DNA of 64,000 nucleotides from Olsenella sp. An293 (lineage in GTDB: Bacteria; Actinomycetota; Coriobacteriia; Coriobacteriales; Atopobiaceae). Below, piece by piece: positions 8,505-15,929 of this stretch. Below the pieces are notes generated by a model that saw nothing but the letters and a program-made list of their open reading frames with translations, had not been told where the DNA came from and did not search any database. Where the stretch lies: NCBI RefSeq assembly GCF_002159495.1, contig NZ_NFIT01000006.1, forward strand, positions 88,122 to 152,121, read 5' to 3'. Each line of letters begins with the position of its first letter. The first letter of the stretch is position 1. A program made the position numbers and the translations under genes.

Positions 8505-9389
8505 ATGGCAGACGAGAAGGACGTGGCCCCCGAGTCGACCTTCGTCCCCGGACGCTGCGGCGTCGTGAGCCTCGGCCTCATGGGCGGCTCGTTCGCGAAG
8601 GCGTTCGCCGCGGCGGGCGCCGAGGTCTTCGCCTGGAACCGCACGCGCTCGACGCTCGAGCTCGCCATGATCGAGACCGTCACCGGCGAGCTCGAAGAGT
8701 CCACGATCCCCACCTGCGAGCTCATCGTTCTCGCCGGATACCCCGCCTCCACGATCGATTGGCTCGAGCGCTACGCGCCGCTCGTATCCCCCGGCGCCAT
8801 CGTCATCGACACCGTGGGCGTCAAGCGCGTCATCTGCGAGCGCTGCGAGGCGCTCTGCGCGGGCCTTCCCTTCACCTTCGTGGGCTGCCACCCGATGGCG
8901 GGCACGCAGTTCTCGGGCTTCGCCCACGCGCGCGCCACGATGTTCAAGGGCGCCCCGATGGTCGTGGTGCCGCCCAAGATGGACGACCTCGCGCGCGCGA
9001 GCGTCCTCGAGCGCCTCAAGGAGCTGCTCGCCCCCTGCGGCTTTGGCAGCTTCACGCTCGCCACGGCCGCCGAGCACGACCGCGTCATCGCCTACACCTC
9101 CCAGCTCGCGCACGTGGTCTCCAACGCCTACGTCAAGAGCCCCACGGCCCGCAGCCACAAGGGCTTCTCGGCCGGGTCCTACAAGGACCTCACCCGCGTG
9201 GCGCGGCTGAACGCCCCCATGTGGACCGAGCTCTTCCTGGACAACGCCGACAACCTGAGCGCCGAGCTCGGCTGCGTCATCGAGAGCCTCCAGGCCTACA
9301 AGGACGCGATCGACGCCGCCGACGCCGACCGGCTCGAGGCCCTGCTCGCCGAGGGGGACCGCATCAAGAGGGAGGTCGAGGGCAGATGA
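8505..9389 (+). CDS. tyrA: Prephenate dehydrogenase
   Basis: 294 residues. Oxidative decarboxylation of prephenate to 4-hydroxyphenylpyruvate for tyrosine. The N-terminal Rossmann fold reads SLGLMGGSFAKAF; the conserved substrate-site motif GCHPMAGTQFSGF lies near residue 130, and the C-terminal helical dimerisation domain follows. It has no chorismate mutase and no ACT domain, so it depends on the mutase in PheA. The start ATG immediately follows the aroF stop. Its TGA overlaps the aroB ATG (ATGA at 9386-9389), implying translational coupling. Confidence 0.94.
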   Translation: MADEKDVAPESTFVPGRCGVVSLGLMGGSFAKAFAAAGAEVFAWNRTRSTLELAMIETVTGELEESTIPTCELIVLAGYPASTIDWLERYAPLVSPGAIVIDTVGVKRVICERCEALCAGLPFTFVGCHPMAGTQFSGFAHARATMFKGAPMVVVPPKMDDLARASVLERLKELLAPCGFGSFTLATAAEHDRVIAYTSQLAHVVSNAYVKSPTARSHKGFSAGSYKDLTRVARLNAPMWTELFLDNADNLSAELGCVIESLQAYKDAIDAADADRLEALLAEGDRIKREVEGR

Positions 9390-10504
9390 GCGAGAAGGAC
9401 CGTGAGGTCGCGACGCGCGTCGTGCGCGTGAGTGCCGCCTCGGGCGCCTACGACGTGCACGTGGGCGCCGGCATCCTCGGGCGGGTGGGCGCCGTGGCGC
9501 GCGCGGCCGCGGGCGGCGGGCGCTGCTGCGTCATCACCGAGACCAACGTCGGGCCCCTTTATGCGGAGGGCGTCGAGGCGTCGCTCGCCTCGGCCGGCTA
9601 TCACGTGGCCGAGCGCCTGGTCTTTCCCGCGGGCGAGGAGCATAAGACGCTTGAGACGCTCGGGACCCTGCTCGAGGGCCTCGCCGAGCGCGAGCTCACG
9701 CGCGACGACGTCGTGGTGGCGCTCGGCGGCGGCGTCACCGGCGACATGGGCGGCCTCGCCGCCGCGCTCTACCTGCGCGGCTGCCCCGTCGTCCAGGTGC
9801 CCACGTCGCTGCTCGCCATGGTGGACTCCTCCGTCGGCGGCAAGACCGCCGTCGACCTGGCCGCGGGCAAGAACCTCGTCGGGGCCTTCTGGCAGCCCGC
9901 CGCCGTCGTGGCGGACGTCCGCTGCCTGCGCACGGTCCCGCGCGAGCAGCTCAGCGACTCCGTCGGTGAGGTCGTCAAGCACGCCGTGCTCGCCGACCCG
10001 GCCATGCTCGAGGAGCTCACGCGCGAGCCGGTCGCCGACGGGACCCTCGACGACGCGCGCCTGGTCGGCGTCGTCGCGAGAAACGTCGAGATCAAGCGCG
10101 ACGTCGTGAACGCCGACGAGCGCGAGTCCGGGCTCAGGCAGACCCTCAACCTCGGTCACACGATCGGCCACGCAATCGAGGCCGCGAGCGACTTTTCGCT
10201 CGGGCACGGCTCGTGCGTCGCCGCCGGCCTGTGCATCGTCGCCCGCGCGTGCGCCCGAGCGGGCTGGTGCTCCGCGGAGACCGCCGCGCGCATCGAAGCG
10301 GCGGTGCGGGCGCAGGGCCTGCCCACCGGCACCGAGCTCGGCGCCGACGAGCTGATGGGGTTCGTCGCCCATGACAAGAAGCGCCACGACGACGCCGTCA
10401 ACCTCGTCGTGCCGGAGGCCCTGGGGTCGGCCGTCGTGAGGCGCGTCCCGCTCGCCGACCTTCGCTCGCTTATCGAGCGCGACCTCGTGGGGAGGCCCTC
10501 GTGA
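9386..10504 (+). CDS. aroB: 3-dehydroquinate synthase
   Basis: 372 residues. Second shikimate step: DAHP to 3-dehydroquinate, NAD and divalent-metal dependent. Signatures: ALGGGVTGDMGGLAAA (NAD loop), QVPTSLLAMVDSSVGGKTAVD, GEVVKHAVL, and the metal ligand region NLGHTIGHAIE. The start is set by the ATGA overlap with tyrA; the end overlaps the aroA GTG by four bases (GTGA at 10501-10504). Length is normal for AroB. Confidence 0.96.
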   Translation: MSEKDREVATRVVRVSAASGAYDVHVGAGILGRVGAVARAAAGGGRCCVITETNVGPLYAEGVEASLASAGYHVAERLVFPAGEEHKTLETLGTLLEGLAERELTRDDVVVALGGGVTGDMGGLAAALYLRGCPVVQVPTSLLAMVDSSVGGKTAVDLAAGKNLVGAFWQPAAVVADVRCLRTVPREQLSDSVGEVVKHAVLADPAMLEELTREPVADGTLDDARLVGVVARNVEIKRDVVNADERESGLRQTLNLGHTIGHAIEAASDFSLGHGSCVAAGLCIVARACARAGWCSAETAARIEAAVRAQGLPTGTELGADELMGFVAHDKKRHDDAVNLVVPEALGSAVVRRVPLADLRSLIERDLVGRPS

Positions 10505-11817
10505 ACGTGATCGTAGAGCCCGGCGCGCTCTCCGGGGAGATCGCCGCCCCCTCCTCGAAGTCCGAGGCCCATCGCCTGCTCATCTGTGCCGCCCTCGCCC
10601 CCGGGACGACCGACGTGGACTGCACCACCTCCTCGGACGACATCGACGCGACCATCGCCTGCCTCGAGGCGCTCGGGGCCCGCGTGGCGCGCACGCGGCG
10701 CGGCTTTCGCGTGCGCCCCGTCCCCGGAACCTCGGCGAGCGACAACGTGCCCGAGCCTCGGCCGGGTGCCGTCCTCGCGTGCGGCGAGTCCGGCTCGACG
10801 CTGCGCTTTCTGCTTCCCGTCGTCTGCGCCCTTGGCTGCGGCGGGCGGTTCGAGATGCTCGGGCGGCTGCCCGAGCGCCCGCTCTCCCCGCTCTACGAGG
10901 AGCTCGTCGCGCACGGCGCGGTCCTCGGGCCCCAGGGGCGCTCGCCGCTCGAGGTCTCGGGTCGGCTCGAGGCCGGCCGCTACGCCCTGCCCGGCAACGT
11001 GTCCTCTCAGTACGTGAGCGGCCTGCTCATGGCCGCCCCGCTGCTCGGCGGCCCCGTCGAGGTGCTCGTCAGCGAGCCGGTCGAGTCGCGACCCTACATC
11101 GACCTCACGATCGCCGCGCTCTCGCGCTTTGGCGTCTCGGTCTCGGAGGCACCCGCCCGGACCGAGGACGGGGCGCCGGCCGTCTCGTTCGTCGTCGCGC
11201 CCGGATGCCTCAGGTCCCCGGGGACGGTCGCCGTGGGCGGCGACTGGTCCGGCGCGGCCTTCTGGCTCGCGGCGGGCGCGCTCAGCCCCGAGGGCGTCTC
11301 TGTGTCCGGGCTCGACCTCGCGAGCACGCAGGGCGACCGACAGGTGCTCGCCGCGCTCGCCCTCCTCGGCGCCCGCGTCCTCAGGAGGCCGGGCGGGGCC
11401 GCGTGTGTGCGCGACGCCTCCCGCGGCACCACGCTCTCGGTCGAGAGCTGCCCCGACCTCGTCCCGCCGCTCGCCGCCGTCGCCTCGCTCGCCGAGGGGA
11501 CGACCAGGATAACCGGCGCCGCACGCCTGCGCCTCAAGGAGTCGGACCGCCTCGCCACCGTCTCGGCCGCCATATGCGCCCTCGGGGGCTCCGCCCGCGT
11601 GGAGGGCGACGACCTCGTCATCGACGGGTCCCGCTCGCTGGCCGGCGGCACGGTCGACGCCGCGGGCGACCACCGCATCGCGATGATGGCCGCCGTGCTC
11701 GCCGCCCGCTGCGAGGCCCCCGTGAAGATCCTCGGCGCAGAGTGCGTCTCCAAGTCCTACCCCGCATTCTTCGAGGACCTCGCCGCGCTCGGCGGCGTCG
11801 TCAGAGAGGAGTCCTGA
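10501..11817 (+). CDS. aroA: 3-phosphoshikimate 1-carboxyvinyltransferase (EPSP synthase)
   Basis: 438 residues. Transfers enolpyruvate from PEP to shikimate 3-phosphate. The N-terminus has SSKSEAHRLLICAALAPG (the Lys-Ser-x-x-x-Arg substrate site). The PEP-site glycine region reads ACGESGSTLRFLLP, and the C-terminal half carries RLKESDRLA and DHRIAMM. This LxxGESGSTLRFLLP version resembles the class of EPSP synthases with normal glyphosate-site residues only loosely, so sensitivity class is left open. The GTG start overlaps the aroB stop; the TGA overlaps the aroC ATG (TGATG). Confidence 0.95.
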   Translation: MNVIVEPGALSGEIAAPSSKSEAHRLLICAALAPGTTDVDCTTSSDDIDATIACLEALGARVARTRRGFRVRPVPGTSASDNVPEPRPGAVLACGESGSTLRFLLPVVCALGCGGRFEMLGRLPERPLSPLYEELVAHGAVLGPQGRSPLEVSGRLEAGRYALPGNVSSQYVSGLLMAAPLLGGPVEVLVSEPVESRPYIDLTIAALSRFGVSVSEAPARTEDGAPAVSFVVAPGCLRSPGTVAVGGDWSGAAFWLAAGALSPEGVSVSGLDLASTQGDRQVLAALALLGARVLRRPGGAACVRDASRGTTLSVESCPDLVPPLAAVASLAEGTTRITGAARLRLKESDRLATVSAAICALGGSARVEGDDLVIDGSRSLAGGTVDAAGDHRIAMMAAVLAARCEAPVKILGAECVSKSYPAFFEDLAALGGVVREES

Positions 11818-12932
11818 TGCCCTCGTCGTTTGGAAGCGCCCTCAGGGTGAGCGTCTTCGGCCAGTCCCACTCCCCCGCCGTCGGCTGCGTCGTCGAGGGG
11901 CTGCCCGCGGGACTTTCGCTCGACCTCGACGAGCTGCGCGCCTTCGTCGCCCGCCGCGCCCCGGGCAACGACCCCTGGTCGACGCCGCGCAGGGAGCCCG
12001 ACGAGCCGCGCATCGTCTCGGGGCTCAACGTCCGCGGCGAGACCTGCGGCGCCCCGCTCGCCGCGATCATCGAGAACACCAACACGCGCTCGGCCGATTA
12101 CGACAACCTCACCGGCGTGCCCCGCCCGGGCCACGCCGACTTCACCGCCTGGGCCAAGTGGCACGGTGCCCAGGACGTCCCCGGCGGCGGCCACTTCTCC
12201 GGCCGGCTCACCGGCCCGCTCTGCGTCGCGGGCGGCGTCGCCCTGCAGTGGCTGCGCACGCGCGGCGTCACCGTGCGCGCGCACGTGGCCGAGCTCGCCG
12301 GCATCCCCGACGAGCCGCTCTGCGCCCTCGACAACACTCCCGAGGCGGCCGAGCGGCTCTCCGCCCAGATGGCCGCCCTCGCCGACGGCCGCCGCGTGCC
12401 CGTCATCGACGAGGCGGCCGGCGAGCGCATGGTCGAGGCGGTCATGGCGGCGCGGGCCCAGAAGGACACCGTCGGCGGTATCGTCGAGTGCGTCGCCTGC
12501 GGCCTGCCCGCGGGCGCGGGCTCGCCGATGTTCGACGGCATCGAGAACGTCATGGCGCGCGCCCTGTTTGGCGTGCCCGCGGTCAAGGGCGTCGAGTTCG
12601 GCCGCGGCTTCGAGGTCGCCCGCCTGCGCGGCACCGAGAACAACGACCCCTACGAGGTCCGCGACGGAGCCTGCGTCCCCGTGACCAACAACGCCGGCGG
12701 CATCCTCGGCGGCATCACGACGGGGGCGCCGGTCCTCGTCCGCTGCGCGGTCAAGCCCATATCGAGCGTCATGGTGGAGCAGGACTCCGTCGACCTCGAC
12801 CGCATGGAGCCCGCCCGCCTCAAGGTCCACGGCCGCCACGACACCACGGCCGTGATCCGCGCGGTCCCCGTCGTCGAGGCCGTCTGCGCCCTCTCCCTCG
12901 CCGACGCCCTCCTCGCCTGGCCGGCGCAGTGA
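11817..12932 (+). CDS. aroC: Chorismate synthase
   Basis: 371 residues. Last common-pathway step, EPSP to chorismate, requiring reduced FMN. Motifs: GQSHSPAVGCVVEGLPAG, PRPGHADF, GGGHFSGRLT and the C-terminal GRHDTTAVIRAVPVVEA. The ATG overlaps the aroA stop by one base (TGATG at 11815-11819). Five genes from aroF to aroC therefore form one coupled unit. Two foldback elements and about 290 bases separate it from pheA. Confidence 0.96.
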   Translation: MPSSFGSALRVSVFGQSHSPAVGCVVEGLPAGLSLDLDELRAFVARRAPGNDPWSTPRREPDEPRIVSGLNVRGETCGAPLAAIIENTNTRSADYDNLTGVPRPGHADFTAWAKWHGAQDVPGGGHFSGRLTGPLCVAGGVALQWLRTRGVTVRAHVAELAGIPDEPLCALDNTPEAAERLSAQMAALADGRRVPVIDEAAGERMVEAVMAARAQKDTVGGIVECVACGLPAGAGSPMFDGIENVMARALFGVPAVKGVEFGRGFEVARLRGTENNDPYEVRDGACVPVTNNAGGILGGITTGAPVLVRCAVKPISSVMVEQDSVDLDRMEPARLKVHGRHDTTAVIRAVPVVEAVCALSLADALLAWPAQ

Positions 12933-12943
12933 GGTAGCCAGGG

Positions 12944-13049
12944 TCGGTGGCTGAGGGGCGAGAAAGTCCGGCGCTCAGACAGTCCTCGCGCGCAGAGGAC
13001 GCGCGCTGCGGAACTCGCGGCGGACCTTCACGCCCCTCAGCCACCGACG
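12944..13049 (+). repeat. Group A foldback element, copy 1
   Basis: Perfect 18-bp outer arms (12944-12961 with 13032-13049) enclose a second stem, GTCCG/CGGAC. Inside it sit GCGCTCAGACAG (12972-12983) and GAACTCGCG (13012-13020), capped by a GC-rich apical hairpin. The inner segments are repeated in copy 2 (opposite strand, 13105-13162) and copy 3 (21220-21279), while the outer arms and apical hairpin differ. It lies just after aroC. There is no U-tract, so it is not a plain terminator. Confidence 0.8.
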
Positions 13050-13089
13050 TGCACGCCATCTCCCATTCAGGTGAGAAATGGCGACGGGA

Positions 13090-13177
13090 GCGCGCGGGTC
13101 GTGAGGTCCGCCGCGAGTTCTTGCCGAGCGTTCTTCTCGGCAAGCTGTCTGAGCGCCGGACCTCACGACCCGCGCGC
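13090..13177 (-). repeat. Group A foldback element, copy 2
   Basis: Perfect 21-bp outer arms (13090-13110 and 13157-13177) surround CCGCGAGTTC, an inner hairpin TTGCCGAG/CTCGGCAA, and CTGTCTGAGCGC. In reverse complement the interior equals copy 1 and copy 3. The apical loop contains the window-wide 10-mer GTTCTTCTCG (13130-13139). The pheA promoter region (TACCAT at 13183-13188) begins right behind it. Together with copy 1 it fills the 292-base aroC-pheA gap. Confidence 0.8.
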
Positions 13178-13224
13178 CCGGTACCATAGCGTCTGGACGA
13201 CGGAGCAACCACAAGGAGGAAGCC

Positions 13225-14376
13225 ATGGCCGAGCTCTCGGAGCTGAGGCAAGAGATTGACAGGATCGACCGCGAGATCTTCGCGCTCTTCTCCGAGCGGG
13301 CGAAGGTCTCCGAGGGGGTCGCGGCGTACAAGCGCGAGCATGGGATGCGCGTCTTCGACCCGGCGCGGGAGCGCGCGAAGGTCGCGGCGGCCGCCGAGGC
13401 GGCGCCGGAGGACCTCGCCACGTACGCGCAGGTCCTGATGGAGCTGCTCATGGAGGCCTCCCGCTCGCGCCAGCACGCGCTTCTCGGCGACGCGTCGGAC
13501 GACGGGCTGCTTGCCGGCATTCGCCGCGCGCGCGAGGCCACGCCCGAGGTCTTCCCCCGCTCGGCGCACGTGAGCTGCCAGGGCGTCGAGGGCGCCTACT
13601 CGCAGATCGCGGCCGAGAAGATCTTCCGTCGGCCCACGATCGCCTACTCACCCACCTTCGACGGCGTGTTCCGCACCGTCGAGCAGGGGCTCGCCGACTA
13701 CGGGGTGCTCCCGCTCGAGAACTCCACGGCGGGCTCGGTCAACCAGGTCTTCGACCTGATGATGGAGCACTCCTTCTATGTCGTGCGCACCACGCGCGTG
13801 AAGGTCGACCACAGCCTGCTCGCCCTTCCCGGCGCCGAGCTCTCCGGCATTCGTGACATCTACAGCCACCAGCAGGCCATCAGTCAGTGCGCCGAGTTCC
13901 TCTCCGGGCTGCCCGACGTGCGCGTGCACGTCTGCGAGAACACGGCCGCCGCGGCCCGCAGCGTCGCCGAGTCCGGGCGCACCGACGTCGCGGCGCTCGC
14001 CTCCCACGCCTGCGCCGCGCTCTACGGCCTCGCCGCGCTCTCCTCGGGCGTGCAGGACCGTGACAACAACTACACGCGCTTCGCCTGCATCTCCCGCAGC
14101 CTCGAGGTCTACCCCGGCGCCGACCGGGCCTCCTTCATGGCCGTGCTCCCGCACCAGCCCGGCTCCCTCTACAAGCTGCTCGCGAAGCTCTACGCGCTCG
14201 ACGTCAACCTCCTCAAGCTCGAGAGCCGCCCGATCCCCGAGCGCGACTTCGAGTTCATGTTCTACTTCGACATCGAGTGCCCCGCGGCCTCGCCGGAGTT
14301 TGCCTCGCTCGTCACGACGCTCGGGAGCCTCTGCCAGGAGCTGCGCTACCTCGGCAGCTACTCGGAGGTGCTCTAG
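13225..14376 (+). CDS. pheA: Bifunctional chorismate mutase/prephenate dehydratase (P-protein)
   Basis: 383 residues. Converts chorismate to prephenate and on to phenylpyruvate. Residues 1-85 are an AroQ-type chorismate mutase (LRQEIDRIDREIFALFSERA). Residues about 112-290 are the dehydratase with QGVEGAYSQIAA, LPLENSTAGSVNQV and the catalytic Thr in NNYTRF. Residues about 300-380 are an ACT domain with LLKLESRPI (the ESRP phenylalanine-binding motif), so Phe feedback inhibition is expected. AAGGAGG lies eight bases before the ATG. The stop TAG overlaps the GTG of the AroE-AroK gene by one base. It supplies prephenate for TyrA as well. Confidence 0.96.
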   Translation: MAELSELRQEIDRIDREIFALFSERAKVSEGVAAYKREHGMRVFDPARERAKVAAAAEAAPEDLATYAQVLMELLMEASRSRQHALLGDASDDGLLAGIRRAREATPEVFPRSAHVSCQGVEGAYSQIAAEKIFRRPTIAYSPTFDGVFRTVEQGLADYGVLPLENSTAGSVNQVFDLMMEHSFYVVRTTRVKVDHSLLALPGAELSGIRDIYSHQQAISQCAEFLSGLPDVRVHVCENTAAAARSVAESGRTDVAALASHACAALYGLAALSSGVQDRDNNYTRFACISRSLEVYPGADRASFMAVLPHQPGSLYKLLAKLYALDVNLLKLESRPIPERDFEFMFYFDIECPAASPEFASLVTTLGSLCQELRYLGSYSEVL

Positions 14377-15668
14377 TGGCGGGCGAGAGGGGCGCGGCGG
14401 CGACCGCTCCCTACGGGCTCGTGGGGCACCCGCTCGGGCACAGCTGGTCGCCGAAGATTCACGAGCGTCTGGGATCTTTCCCCTACGCCCTGCACGACCT
14501 CGACCGGGACGAGGTCGAGCCGTTCGTCCGTGACGGCGCGTGGCGCGGCCTCAACGTCACCATCCCCTACAAGCGGCTCGCGGCCGAGCTCGCCGACGTG
14601 CGCTCGCCCGCCGTGGAGCGGCTCGGGGCCGCCAACACGCTCGTGAGGGACCGGGACGGCCGCATCGTCGCCGAGAACACCGACGTGCTGGGGTTTGCCT
14701 GGATGCTCGCGCGCTTCTGCCGCGAGCGGCTGAGCGAGTCGCCGCGCGGTCTGCTCGAGGGTAGGAAGGCGCTCGTGCTTGGGAGCGGCGGCGCGGCCGC
14801 GGCGGTCCGCGACGCCCTGGAGCACGCGGCCGGGGCGCGCGTCGTCACCATCTCGCGCTCCGGCGACGAGACCTATGCGACCCTCGCCGAGCGGCACGCC
14901 GACGCCGTTCTTCTCGTCAACACCACGCCGGTGGGCATGTTCCCGCGCTGCCCGGACTCCCCCGTCGACGAGGGCACGCTTTCTCGGCTCACGGGGCTGC
15001 GCGGCGTGCTCGACGTCGTCTACAACCCCACGCGCACGGGGCTGTGCCTTTCCGCCGAGCGCCTGGGGCTGCCCACCGAGAGCGGCCTTGCCATGCTCGT
15101 GGCGCAGGCGCTCTTTGCGAGCGGGCTCTTCCAGGGGCGCGACCTCGACGACGCCCTCGTGGGCACAATCGAGCGCGAGATTTACTTTCAGACGGAAAAC
15201 GTCGTGCTCATCGGCATGCCCGGCGCCGGCAAGACCACCTGCGGGCGGGCGCTCGCGCGCGTGCTCGGCCGGCCCTTCGTCGACCTCGACGAGGCGATCG
15301 CGCTCGAGACCGGCCGCGGCGCGGCGCAGATCATCCGCGAGGACGGGGAGGACGCCTTCCGCGCGGTCGAGACGCGCGTCACCGCCGACTACGCCGCGCG
15401 CTCGGGACTCGTCATCGCCTGCGGCGGCGGCGTGGTCACGAGGCCGGAGAACCGCGACCTGCTGCGCCAGAACGGCCGCGTCGTCTTTCTCGATCGCCCC
15501 GTCTCCGAGCTCAGCTCTGCGGGTCGCCCGGTCTCCCAGGCCAAGGGCGTCGAGCGGATCGCCGCGGAGCGCATGGGGCTCTACCGCGCCTGGGCGGACG
15601 TGACGCTGCCCTGCACCGGCTCCGCCGCAGGGGACGCGGAGCTCGCGCGCGAGCTCCTCGGGCTCTAG
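14376..15668 (+). CDS. aroE-aroK: Shikimate dehydrogenase-shikimate kinase fusion
   Basis: 430 residues carrying two pathway steps. Residues about 10-270 are AroE (3-dehydroshikimate to shikimate, NADPH): GHPLGHSWSPKIH, NVTIPYK (catalytic Lys), AANTLV, GSGGAAAAV Rossmann turn, NTTPVGMFP. Residues about 275-430 are AroK: IGMPGAGKTTCGRALA (P-loop), DLDEAI (Mg site), FRAVE, CGGGVV and a C-terminal RxxxY lid region. The GTG at 14376 overlaps the pheA stop; a longer upstream reading frame lies inside pheA and is rejected. Other aro fusions are common (fungal AROM, plant AroD-AroE), and an AroE-AroK pairing explains why no separate aroK is seen. The C-terminal kinase tail is somewhat short. Confidence 0.92.
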   Translation: MAGERGAAATAPYGLVGHPLGHSWSPKIHERLGSFPYALHDLDRDEVEPFVRDGAWRGLNVTIPYKRLAAELADVRSPAVERLGAANTLVRDRDGRIVAENTDVLGFAWMLARFCRERLSESPRGLLEGRKALVLGSGGAAAAVRDALEHAAGARVVTISRSGDETYATLAERHADAVLLVNTTPVGMFPRCPDSPVDEGTLSRLTGLRGVLDVVYNPTRTGLCLSAERLGLPTESGLAMLVAQALFASGLFQGRDLDDALVGTIEREIYFQTENVVLIGMPGAGKTTCGRALARVLGRPFVDLDEAIALETGRGAAQIIREDGEDAFRAVETRVTADYAARSGLVIACGGGVVTRPENRDLLRQNGRVVFLDRPVSELSSAGRPVSQAKGVERIAAERMGLYRAWADVTLPCTGSAAGDAELARELLGL

Positions 15669-15929
15669 GACCTCCCCGTCCGCCGACGCTCCCGTCCCCA
15701 CGGGCGTCGGGGGACGCAGCGGGTCAACAAGTCTCGCGAGCGTCGCCGCTCAAGGTGAAAACATGGGCGTTTGCTGGAAGGTCCCGCCGTCCGCGGCGCC
15801 GCTCGGCGGAATGGGCCGCACCGGCTTGCGCGCCCCGTATACTGTGCTTTCGATTACACGGCAGTCGGCAGATGATGAGTGTGGAGACGGGGCTCCAGCT
15901 CGCGATTCGACGACGGGAAGGGTCGCGAA
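15669..15929 (+). promoter_or_regulatory. Leader region of the EIIB-aroQ gene
   Basis: 261 bases without a gene. It begins with a bulged GC-rich hairpin (about 15680-15715, no U-tract) after aroE-aroK. A good -10 hexamer, TATACT, sits at 15838-15843, about 87 bases upstream of the GTG start at 15930, with no recognisable -35. The separate promoter suggests that the EIIB-aroQ gene can be regulated independently of the rest of the cluster. Confidence 0.4.

Noticed and set aside
6737..10504. Very long plus-strand frame running from inside the P-type ATPase gene through the tRNA and aroF-tyrA
   Set aside because: Only its last part (aroB, 9386-10504) is real. The rest is Arg/Gly/His-rich out-of-frame sequence opposite or overlapping clear genes, as is usual at this GC content.
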